Positions 52,981 through 60,324 of a DNA stretch of 64,000 nt are shown one piece after another. The stretch is from Sediminibacterium ginsengisoli (GTDB taxonomy: Bacteria > Bacteroidota > Bacteroidia > Chitinophagales > Chitinophagaceae), in contig NZ_FUWH01000006.1 in the NCBI RefSeq assembly GCF_900167075.1, positions 1 to 64,000 on the forward strand. The letters run 5' to 3'. The notes below the pieces were generated by a model, which was given only the letters and a program-made list of their open reading frames with translations, was not told the DNA's origin and ran no database searches. The position numbers and the translations under genes were made by a program. Position 1 is the stretch's first letter. Each line of letters opens with the position of its first letter.

Positions 52981-53634
52981 TTCTTCTTTATTTAATGAGC
53001 CCAGCCGGGCAGTGAAAAATAATTTTCTGTATACAGCATTTCCGCTGAATGCCTTGGGTATATCCTGGAAAGTGGACATGTGTTTGAGCAGAAAAAGCCA
53101 TTCATCTCCACGGTTAGCCAGCTCTGATTCCTGTTTGGTGAATTTGGGTATTTCAATATAGATCAGGTGCAGACAGTTGGTGAATAAACGGCAGCTGTGG
53201 TCATCTCTCAGGCTGATCTCATGCACTGCATTCTGACCAGGTGATAATGGAAACGAGAAATTAAGTATATTAATCATGTATACCGGTGACAGCCCGAAAT
53301 TCCATTTCCCTTTTTTCTCCTGTTCCTGGATAGCCATGGTAGCATAAAAAAGACTACGGTCTGCGAACTTTGACTGACTGGCATTTTGTAATTCTATAAT
53401 GACTTTCTCTCCCTGGTCTGTTTCACAAAAAAGGTCAAAAATGACTTTTCTGCCCGTGCGTGTACGCCCCATTCGTTCCGTATTCAGATGAATGACGGAT
53501 CTGACCGACTTTTTTAATATCGCATTCAGAAAATCGGTAAGCAAATCCTGGTTCTGCTCCGGACCAAATAATTTTTTAAAAGAAAAATCTGTAAACGGAT
53601 CTACATATATCCCTGCATCACTATATCCTCTCAT
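52789..53634 (-). CDS. Rpn family PD-(D/E)XK nuclease
   Basis: Rpn/YhgA-type DNA endonuclease, 281 aa, often annotated as a putative transposase. Nuclease residues Asp67 (KVIFDLFCE) and Glu81-x-Gln83 (IIELQNAS) are present. The C-terminus (from Met219) starts MTIYQVKLKEKRDRENQLEF. In E. coli, published work on Rpn proteins reports a small protein made from an internal start in the same gene that blocks the toxin. Met219 at 52980 has a purine-rich upstream tract (AAAGAAGAA), so the same arrangement is plausible here. Two further copies of this segment follow downstream. No terminal inverted repeats are seen. Confidence 0.82.
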   Translation of the reverse strand: MRGYSDAGIYVDPFTDFSFKKLFGPEQNQDLLTDFLNAILKKSVRSVIHLNTERMGRTRTGRKVIFDLFCETDQGEKVIIELQNASQSKFADRSLFYATMAIQEQEKKGKWNFGLSPVYMINILNFSFPLSPGQNAVHEISLRDDHSCRLFTNCLHLIYIEIPKFTKQESELANRGDEWLFLLKHMSTFQDIPKAFSGNAVYRKLFFTARLGSLNKEEMTIYQVKLKEKRDRENQLEFAEQIGIEKGKNDMCNEIINRMKSKGYSCNEIAGITGISIEYLQ

Positions 53635-53689
53635 CTCCCAAAACTACACCCGCCTACAATGGATCACAATACGTATTTATACCCTTTTT

Positions 53690-54511
53690 TTAGTTCCCGA
53701 TTTGCAAAGATGTCATGGAGATAGAACCAAAAACAGTTTTATCGTTAAAGAAAGAGATGGCTTCTTCTTTTTGCTGTAATCCTAATATATAAAGTAAAGG
53801 AAGGTAGTGTTCGGGCGTTGGTACTGCCATGCTTATTTCACGTCCGAGCTGGTGGTATTGTGTTAACAGCAGGGAATTATTTTCCTGTATAAACCGCTTG
53901 ATCATATTATTGGCCTCATCTGCCCAGTCAAATCCTGCATCGGGCAATCTCCAGTTCATCATTCCGAGATTGTGAACCATATTGCCGCTGCCGATGATCA
54001 ATACGCCCCGGTTCCTGAGCAACCGCAGCTCCTGTGCCAGACTGTAATGCCATTCAGGTGGCTGGTTTTTATTCAGACTCATCTGTAATACCGGGATAGT
54101 CGCATCCGGATACATATGTTTCAATACACTCCAGGCTCCATGGTCTAATCCCCAGTCTTGATCTAACCCCACACCAGTGGTTTGAATGGTTTCGCTGGTA
54201 AGACGGGCTAATGCCGGACTTCCGGGTGCATTGTACTGCACATCGAAAAGTGCCTTAGGGAAACCGTAAAAATCATGAATCGTTCTGGGTTGTTCCATTG
54301 CTGTTACCCATGTGCCGTTTGTTTCCCAGTGTGCGGAAATACAAAGAATCGCATTGGGTTTCGGTAAACCTGCCGCAACTTTCTGCCAGCCGGTCGCAAA
54401 TTCATTTTCTTCGATCGCATTCATAGGACTGCCATGGCCTATAAACAATACCGGCATAGTGGGTGTAGGAATAAAATCCCGGGATAGTGCATTCAGATCG
54501 GCTAATTGCAT
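53690..54511 (-). CDS. ygiD: DODA-type extradiol aromatic ring-opening dioxygenase (YgiD)
   Basis: Class III extradiol dioxygenase family, related to 4,5-DOPA dioxygenase, 273 aa. Metal-site regions: FIGHGSPMNA (first His), CISAHWETNG (second His), LDHGAWSVL (third His) and IIGSGNMVHNLG. I prefer the ATG at 54511 over the upstream TTG at 54532. The natural substrate in bacteria is uncertain. Confidence 0.85.
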   Translation of the reverse strand: MQLADLNALSRDFIPTPTMPVLFIGHGSPMNAIEENEFATGWQKVAAGLPKPNAILCISAHWETNGTWVTAMEQPRTIHDFYGFPKALFDVQYNAPGSPALARLTSETIQTTGVGLDQDWGLDHGAWSVLKHMYPDATIPVLQMSLNKNQPPEWHYSLAQELRLLRNRGVLIIGSGNMVHNLGMMNWRLPDAGFDWADEANNMIKRFIQENNSLLLTQYHQLGREISMAVPTPEHYLPLLYILGLQQKEEAISFFNDKTVFGSISMTSLQIGN

Positions 54512-54545
54512 AACTATAGCTTGACGGTTCAAAACAAATCACAAC

Positions 54546-54902
54546 TCAAAAGTACACATCCTCTATCAAAAACACTTCCTTCAGTATATTGTCCTGAAAC
54601 GTAATGGCCAGTACATCAAACTGGATATACTTCCATTCGGGATGCCTGTACTGGTATTCTTCAGCAGCATTACGTAAATGCCGCATTTTTTCCATAGTGA
54701 TACTCTCTTCCGGGTGCCCGAAACGGTGCGAAGTGCGTGTTTTTACTTCCACGAAATGCAGTTTCCCGTTGCGCGAAGCAATGATATCTACTTCCCAGTG
54801 CCTGAAACGCCAGTTCCTTTCCAATACCTCATAACCTGACCGGGTAAGGAAGTCCACGGCATGCTGCTCGCCCGCACTGCCGGTATGTTTATTATTCTTC
54901 AT
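54546..54902 (-). CDS. YraN family (UPF0102) endonuclease-like protein
   Basis: Holliday-junction-resolvase-like fold of about 118 aa; function uncertain, though some family members have nuclease activity. Motifs: GSAGEQHAVDFLTRSGYEVL, HWEVDIIASRNG (the usual form is GEIDLI) and LHFVEVKTRTSHRFG with the E-V-K core. The gene starts just upstream of, and divergent from, the mannose-6-phosphate isomerase gene. Confidence 0.85.
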   Translation of the reverse strand: MKNNKHTGSAGEQHAVDFLTRSGYEVLERNWRFRHWEVDIIASRNGKLHFVEVKTRTSHRFGHPEESITMEKMRHLRNAAEEYQYRHPEWKYIQFDVLAITFQDNILKEVFLIEDVYF

Positions 54903-54973
54903 GCTAATAATTTCTTATTTCTTAAAAAATAAATGAATTGTGAGCGATATTTACCCTCTAAATCCGAACAAGT

Positions 54974-56191
54974 TTGGTACAGATACAGGATAAAATTTTA
55001 CGGATCGAAGGTAAAGTGCAGCATTACGCCTGGGGCGGAGTCTCTTTTATCCCTGATCTGCTTGGTATAGATAATAAAGAGGGGCTCCCTTTTGCGGAAT
55101 ACTGGCTTGGGGCACATCCTTCTGCTTCGGCTATAATACAGACTTCAGGTGGAAATACGCCATTAAATACCTGGATCAGTGCTCACCCCGTAGATGCTCT
55201 CTCTGAAAGGGTATACCGGAAATTCGGCGAATTGCCTTATCTCTTTAAGGTGCTGGATGTGCGCGAAATGCTTTCTATCCAGGTACATCCTTCCCGATCA
55301 GAAGCCGAAAAAGGGTTTGACAATGAAGAAAAGGCGGGCATTCCCATCGGTGCTACGCAACGTAACTATAAAGACCGTAATCACAAGCCTGAGATTACGG
55401 TTGCCCTGAGCAATTTCTGGTTATTGCATGGATTTAAAACTTCACAAAAAATAGAAGAGACCCTTCTGGAAGTTCCGGGGTTCAATATTCTAATCCCTAT
55501 TTTCCGGCGCGAAGGTATAAAAGGCCTTTACCGCTTTGTAATGGAGATGGAACAGCCGGAAGTAAATACGATGTTATCACCACTTGTTAGGCGGGCTTTA
55601 CGACAGAAATCTGCCGGTGAACTGACCAGGCAGGATCCGCACTGGTGGGTTGCAAAATTCTATGCCGCCGATCCGGATCCTGAGATCATTGACCGTGGTA
55701 TCTTCTCCATCTTCTTCTTTAATATTGTTAACATGGCTCCGGGTGAAGCCATTTTCCAGGGCGCAGGAGTTCCTCATGCTTATCTTGAAGGCCAGAATAT
55801 GGAACTGATGGCAAACAGCGATAATGTGTTGCGTGGCGGACTTACACCCAAGCATATCGACGTACCTGAATTGATGAAACATATTCTCTTCGACGAAGTT
55901 AAGCCTGCCATACTTACCGGAATCTCAGCACTGCCGGGCGAACTGGTCTATCCCTGCCCGGTGCCGGATTTTGGTATCAGCAGGATCTCGCTTACAGGAG
56001 GAATGTCTTACGAATCCCGGACGTACTCCCTGGAAATCATCATTGCAATGGAAGGTGGTGCCCTTGTAAATAACAGCACTGTACTGAAAAGGGGGGATGC
56101 TGTCGCTATTTTACCGGATACAGAATACACAATCGAATCATCGGGTTCCTGTGTATTGTTCCGGGCACTTGTGCCGCTGGAACAGGAATAG
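54974..56191 (+). CDS. manA: Mannose-6-phosphate isomerase, class I
   Basis: Zinc enzyme interconverting mannose-6-phosphate and fructose-6-phosphate, 405 aa. Motifs: KVQHYAWGG at the start, AEYWLGAHPSA, LSIQVHPS, DRNHKPEITVALS and GAGVPHAYLEGQ with NSDNVLRGG. The start codon is TTG at 54974; there is no in-frame ATG before the conserved KVQHYAWGG motif, so TTG must be used. Monocistronic. Confidence 0.93.
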   Translation: MVQIQDKILRIEGKVQHYAWGGVSFIPDLLGIDNKEGLPFAEYWLGAHPSASAIIQTSGGNTPLNTWISAHPVDALSERVYRKFGELPYLFKVLDVREMLSIQVHPSRSEAEKGFDNEEKAGIPIGATQRNYKDRNHKPEITVALSNFWLLHGFKTSQKIEETLLEVPGFNILIPIFRREGIKGLYRFVMEMEQPEVNTMLSPLVRRALRQKSAGELTRQDPHWWVAKFYAADPDPEIIDRGIFSIFFFNIVNMAPGEAIFQGAGVPHAYLEGQNMELMANSDNVLRGGLTPKHIDVPELMKHILFDEVKPAILTGISALPGELVYPCPVPDFGISRISLTGGMSYESRTYSLEIIIAMEGGALVNNSTVLKRGDAVAILPDTEYTIESSGSCVLFRALVPLEQE

Positions 56192-56199
56192 TGCTGTCA

Positions 56200-56233
56200 T
56201 TGGTACAAGGATAGAATTTTAAATGTATTTTTG
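56200..56233 (+). promoter_or_regulatory. Candidate promoter of the DUF6580 gene
   Basis: TATTTTTG (56226-56233) fits TAnnTTTG. TTG at 56200-56202 lies 23 nt upstream, at the long end of allowed spacing. Confidence 0.35.
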
Positions 56234-56253
56234 TTTCGTAAAGATGATCTAAT

Positions 56254-56823
56254 ATGAAAAACAACCGGTCTTTTTTGATTGCATTACTGCTCACCGTGGT
56301 AGTTACCGCATTATATCGTGTTATGCCCAACAGGCCTTACGGATTTGCACCGCAGATCGCTGTTGCGCTGTTCAGCGGAGCTCTTTTTGTTAAGAATAAA
56401 AAATGGGCTTTTGTAATGCCGCTGCTTTCCATGTTTATTTCCGACCTGCTGTATGAAGTTCTTTACCTGAACGGATTGAGCGAGATCAAAGGTTTTTACG
56501 GCGGCCAATGGGTAAATTATTTACTGTTTGCCGGACTTACCCTCTTTGGTTTCCTGATCAGACCCGATAAAGCATCTAATGTACTCGGCGCGGCGCTGGC
56601 TGCTCCTACTACTTATTTCCTGGTGTCGAATACGATTGTATGGGCCGGTAACGGTGGTTATCACCGCCCTAAGACTTTTGAAGGACTGATGACCTGCCTG
56701 GCCGACGGATTACCGTTCTATAAAATGGGAATCATTGCAACAGTGGTATTCTCCTGTATTTTGTTCGGAAGCTACTACCTGCTTACCGTCAACAACACAA
56801 AAACTGCAAAAGTCGCTGCCTGA
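56254..56823 (+). CDS. DUF6580 family membrane protein
   Basis: Integral membrane protein, 189 aa, with about five to six helices (ALLLTVVVTALYRVMPNRPY and others). It resembles the Bacteroidota family of putative substrate-specific membrane components often annotated as DUF6580. The recurrent NRPYGFAPQIAVALFSGALF motif suggests a substrate-binding membrane component of the ECF or related type, but this is inference. Followed by a bidirectional terminator. Confidence 0.65.
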   Translation: MKNNRSFLIALLLTVVVTALYRVMPNRPYGFAPQIAVALFSGALFVKNKKWAFVMPLLSMFISDLLYEVLYLNGLSEIKGFYGGQWVNYLLFAGLTLFGFLIRPDKASNVLGAALAAPTTYFLVSNTIVWAGNGGYHRPKTFEGLMTCLADGLPFYKMGIIATVVFSCILFGSYYLLTVNNTKTAKVAA

Positions 56824-56840
56824 AAACAGCTATAGCTAAT

Positions 56841-56879
56841 AAAACAAAAGGCGCTCTGAAACAGAGTGCCTTTTGTTTT
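56841..56879. terminator. Bidirectional terminator
   Basis: An 18-bp stem AAAACAAAAGGCGCTCTG / CAGAGTGCCTTTTGTTTT with loop AAA and one GT pair, between convergent genes. Confidence 0.88.
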
Positions 56880-56911
56880 ATTATACCGTACTGGAAAGAA
56901 TAGGATATCGA

Positions 56912-57475
56912 TCAATCCTGGCCCCACCTGTACCCGTTATTGTCGAATCCTGCAAGATCCAGGACCCTGTCTGTAACAGTGGCTGCCACAGCTTCAATAG
57001 TGGCCGGCCGGCTGTAAAACGACGGTGTAGCCGGGCAGATAATTCCTCCGGCCAGTGTTACCTGCTCCATGTTTTTGATATGTACAAGATTATAGGGCGT
57101 TTCTCTTACCATTAAGATCAGTTTCCGTCTTTCTTTCAGCATCACGTCTGCAGCGCGCGTAACAAGGTCGTCACTGATACCATTCGCTATCCGTCCAAGC
57201 GTACCCATACTACAGGGCGCTATGATCATTGTATCATACATAGCCGAGCCTGAAGCGAAAGGCGCATTGAAGTCATATTTGTCGTAATAGCGGAACGGGT
57301 ATTCGCTGTAAGCTGTATTGCCGAGTTCCGTCTGCCAGACCTGCTCTGCATTTTTACTCATCACAATACCTGCATCACTTAACTGACCGCTCATTGCTGT
57401 GAGCTTATCGAGCAGTACTTTGGCATACACTGATCCGCTGGCTCCTGTTATGGCAACGACTACTTTTCTCTTCAT
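56912..57475 (-). CDS. ubiX: Flavin prenyltransferase UbiX
   Basis: Makes prenylated FMN, cofactor of UbiD-type decarboxylases. The 187-aa flavoprotein has VVAITGASGSVYAKVLLDKL at the N-terminus, the APCSMGTLGRIANGISDDLV motif and the late LILMVRETPYNLVHIKNM motif. No ubiD is adjacent. Upstream of it on the same strand is the glucan phosphorylase gene, 37 bp away. Confidence 0.93.
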   Translation of the reverse strand: MKRKVVVAITGASGSVYAKVLLDKLTAMSGQLSDAGIVMSKNAEQVWQTELGNTAYSEYPFRYYDKYDFNAPFASGSAMYDTMIIAPCSMGTLGRIANGISDDLVTRAADVMLKERRKLILMVRETPYNLVHIKNMEQVTLAGGIICPATPSFYSRPATIEAVAATVTDRVLDLAGFDNNGYRWGQD

Positions 57476-57512
57476 ATTGTTATTTGAAATGCAAAGATCT
57501 TATCTCTTTGCA

Positions 57513-59165
57513 TTACTTATACATGATGTCATAATATTCATGTGCCATCCTGTTACTGTCGAACTGGAAACGCACATCGCGCATGCCGTTTTTGATGATC
57601 TGCCTCCAGGTATCAAACTGGTTATAATATAACGGTATGATCGTATTCTCAAGCATATCGTATGCAGTATTCAGGTCGTATTCATCCTGGTCGTGCGTTG
57701 TCATGTTCTCATAATCTGCCTTCGGGATCACAAAACCATTATGACCATGGTCGATGAATTCCGGTATCCAGCCATCATCAGTAGAAAAATTGACGGCTCC
57801 GTTCATAGCAGCGGTCATGCCGCTTGTTCCGGATGCTTCCCGTGGCACACGTGGATTGTTCAGCCAGATGTCTGCTGCCTGTTTGAGGCGTTTGCTCAAT
57901 CCAAGCTCATAGCCGATCAATACCGCTACATTCTTATAATTTTTACTTAAATGCACCAGGTTGTTGAACTGTGAAATGGCAGGATAATCTACCGGGTAAG
58001 GTTTGCCTGCCCAGATGATTTGTACCGGTTGTGCGGTACTGGCCAGCATTTTTTCGAACCGCTCCATATCGTAGGTGAGCATATCTGCTCTTTTATAACC
58101 TGCGAAACGCCTGGCCCATACAATGGTAAGTACATTAGGGTCGAATACTTTGCCTGTCTGGTCTGCAACAATTTCAAAAGCTCTTTTCTTCAGGTGTTTT
58201 TTTCTGTCGTCGAAGCTGTAATCATCATTGTCTTCCATGGCTTTGTACATCTGCTTGTCGGCCCAGTAACGCCAGTTCTGTGCGTTGGTAATGGAAGTGA
58301 TAGGACAGATGCCTTCATAGTTCTTCCACATTTCCCGGCTCACATTTCCATGCAATGCCGATACACCGTTGGCTTTTCTTGCAAACCGGAGGGCTGCCAG
58401 TGAGTGATTGAACTGATCGTCTGTAATACCGGTGAGCTTTCTCACTTCGTCGATGCTGAGACCACAGAAATAACTCATTTTATGGCAGAGGTAAATATCA
58501 TGTTTTTCATTGCCGGCCTCTTCCGGGGTATGCGTAGTGAAAACAAGATGTTCTTTCACTTTTTCCACACTTTTGAATTTGTTCAGCAGGTAAAAAGCAG
58601 AAGAAATACCATGGGCTTCGTTGAGATGGTATACATCGGGGTTAAAGCCCAGCTCGTCTATCAGTTTAGCGCCACCTACGCCCAGCAGGATGAACTGTGC
58701 TACCTTGGTAGCTACATTGGCATCATAAAGGCGGTGTGTGATCGTTTGTGAGATATAGTCATTTTCCGGAAGATCGGTACTCAGCAGGAAAAGTGGTGCG
58801 CTGTTAAACGTTTCCGGCGCGAGATAGTAAGCTTTGATCCATACAGGATGATCATGGATCATGATCTGGAATTTAATACCCGTATCCTGTAGAAAACTGT
58901 AGTTCTTTTCCATGAATGTGACCTGCAGTGTCTGATCCTGGTTACGTGTCTGGTCGTAATAACCGTATTTCCATAAAATGCCTATGCCGATCAGGTTCTG
59001 CCTTAATTCATACGCGCTGCGCAAATGCGAGCCTGCAAGAAAACCCAGACCGCCGCTGTATATTTTCAACGGCTGATGTACCGCGAATTCCATTGAAAAA
59101 TAAGCTACTTTTTTTGCGTATTGCTCATCGCACTGATAGGGAACATTATAACTTCTGAAATTCAT
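57513..59165 (-). CDS. Short GT35 alpha-glucan phosphorylase family protein (PLP lysine missing)
   Basis: Resembles the short (about 550-600 aa) class of glycogen/alpha-glucan phosphorylases that split glucose-1-phosphate from alpha-1,4-glucans. Seen: VAYFSMEFAVHQPLKIYSGG, HLNEAHGISSAFYLLNK, VWARRFAGYKR and EASGTSGMTAAMNG. The last motif normally reads EASGTSGMKAALNG and its Lys forms the Schiff base with pyridoxal phosphate; here Thr451 (codon ACC at 57813-57815) takes its place. The enzyme may therefore be inactive as a phosphorylase, or the change may be typical for related Bacteroidota. No other glycogen gene is adjacent. Confidence 0.85.
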   Translation of the reverse strand: MNFRSYNVPYQCDEQYAKKVAYFSMEFAVHQPLKIYSGGLGFLAGSHLRSAYELRQNLIGIGILWKYGYYDQTRNQDQTLQVTFMEKNYSFLQDTGIKFQIMIHDHPVWIKAYYLAPETFNSAPLFLLSTDLPENDYISQTITHRLYDANVATKVAQFILLGVGGAKLIDELGFNPDVYHLNEAHGISSAFYLLNKFKSVEKVKEHLVFTTHTPEEAGNEKHDIYLCHKMSYFCGLSIDEVRKLTGITDDQFNHSLAALRFARKANGVSALHGNVSREMWKNYEGICPITSITNAQNWRYWADKQMYKAMEDNDDYSFDDRKKHLKKRAFEIVADQTGKVFDPNVLTIVWARRFAGYKRADMLTYDMERFEKMLASTAQPVQIIWAGKPYPVDYPAISQFNNLVHLSKNYKNVAVLIGYELGLSKRLKQAADIWLNNPRVPREASGTSGMTAAMNGAVNFSTDDGWIPEFIDHGHNGFVIPKADYENMTTHDQDEYDLNTAYDMLENTIIPLYYNQFDTWRQIIKNGMRDVRFQFDSNRMAHEYYDIMYK

Positions 59166-59285
59166 AAATCTGCTTTTACATAGATAATTACCTTGCTAAG
59201 ATACTGGTTTCTGAAAAATGTACTTTTTACACAGTTTGAATATGTGTAAAAAAGATAATGAAGGATTGAAATGAATAAATGACCG

Positions 59286-60230
59286 CTATTTTTTCCTGCT
59301 GGTTTTAGGTTCCCGTTTTTTACGGAACGTATCATCGAAAAAACAGCGGATGCCACGGTGATTGCCGCAGCTGCCCTGTTCTTTCAGGGTCAGTTCATTT
59401 CCTTCAAAGGAGAAATCGATCACGCAGGGATCGCCGTTTTCGCTGAACTGGCCTGTGGTATTGGTTTTTAGTCTTAATATACCTTTCAATTCTCCGGTGC
59501 AGGAACCATTGTTTTTCTCGAAATGAACAAAAAACAGGTAGCTATTAGTATTGGCTCCATCGCGCAGCGAAATATAATTACGTTTATCCTGCACATAATC
59601 ACCGCTGAATTTATTCTTTCGCGGTAAGGTGTCTATTGGGTTGATCACCACCATATTCTTGGTGTCTTCATTAGAATCGTTGATCACTACCATGAAAACT
59701 CCTGCATTGTTATATACCCAACCCGCACGCGAAAATTGTAAGGTATTGTCTTTGCCGATCCTTTCCCTGCTGATAATGAATGTAGGTTCCCGGTTAACAG
59801 ATACTGAATGCGAATAACCATCGTCATTCATGTTAGACAGCAATTCCTTTCCCGCAAGAAATTTCATTTTTTTATCCGTAACAAACACTGCCACACGCGT
59901 CTTTTTTCTACTGGTGAAAGTGGTGAGCAGGTAATTTTCTTTTTCTTTCTCGATTAGTCCTACCGGGCGTATGACCAGCTTTTTTTCTTTTCCCACAATA
60001 GCTTCAATAGCGCTGTCGGGGATGAACTGGTTGAAAGCTTTATAGCCGATCTGTAAGGTGTCTGCAAGCTTGAGCATATTGGTGTCTGCAATCAGCAGGC
60101 TTCCTTTGAGCTTCGGGAAAGCAGCAGCGAAATCCGCGGCTTTCAGCGGGGTATTACCGGAGAAGTCGGTCTTTTTTTCTCCGCAGGACATCAAAAGCAG
60201 TAAAACAGAACAGAAGAACCAGTTTTTCAT
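59286..60230 (-). CDS. Putative lipoprotein, unknown
   Basis: Not recognised. The 314-aa product has lipobox LLLMSC after a short signal (MKNWFFCSVLLLLMSC) and so is probably lipid-anchored. It appears beta-rich. Several acidic and aromatic patches and a Cys pair (GSCGNHRGIRC) occur near the end. The tail is very basic. It stands alone. Confidence 0.6.
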   Translation of the reverse strand: MKNWFFCSVLLLLMSCGEKKTDFSGNTPLKAADFAAAFPKLKGSLLIADTNMLKLADTLQIGYKAFNQFIPDSAIEAIVGKEKKLVIRPVGLIEKEKENYLLTTFTSRKKTRVAVFVTDKKMKFLAGKELLSNMNDDGYSHSVSVNREPTFIISRERIGKDNTLQFSRAGWVYNNAGVFMVVINDSNEDTKNMVVINPIDTLPRKNKFSGDYVQDKRNYISLRDGANTNSYLFFVHFEKNNGSCTGELKGILRLKTNTTGQFSENGDPCVIDFSFEGNELTLKEQGSCGNHRGIRCFFDDTFRKKREPKTSRKK

Positions 60231-60266
60231 ACAATAAATGTAAGCGTTTCAGGTGAAGTGTATGTT

Positions 60267-60303
60267 TTTGATATAATTTAATCAGGAATTAATTTTAGGT
60301 TTG
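60267..60303 (+). promoter_or_regulatory. Candidate promoter of the Nramp gene
   Basis: TAGGTTTG (60296-60303) fits TAnnTTTG; TTTG at 60267-60270 is 25 nt upstream, longer than the usual 17-23. The ATG is 21 nt downstream. Confidence 0.35.
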
Positions 60304-60324
60304 TCTAAATTTAATGGTTAGTCA

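Noticed and set aside
52302..53634. An insertion sequence, since Rpn proteins are often labelled transposases
   Set aside because: No terminal inverted repeats or target-site duplications are visible; the 230-bp repeats are internal copies of the gene end rather than element ends.
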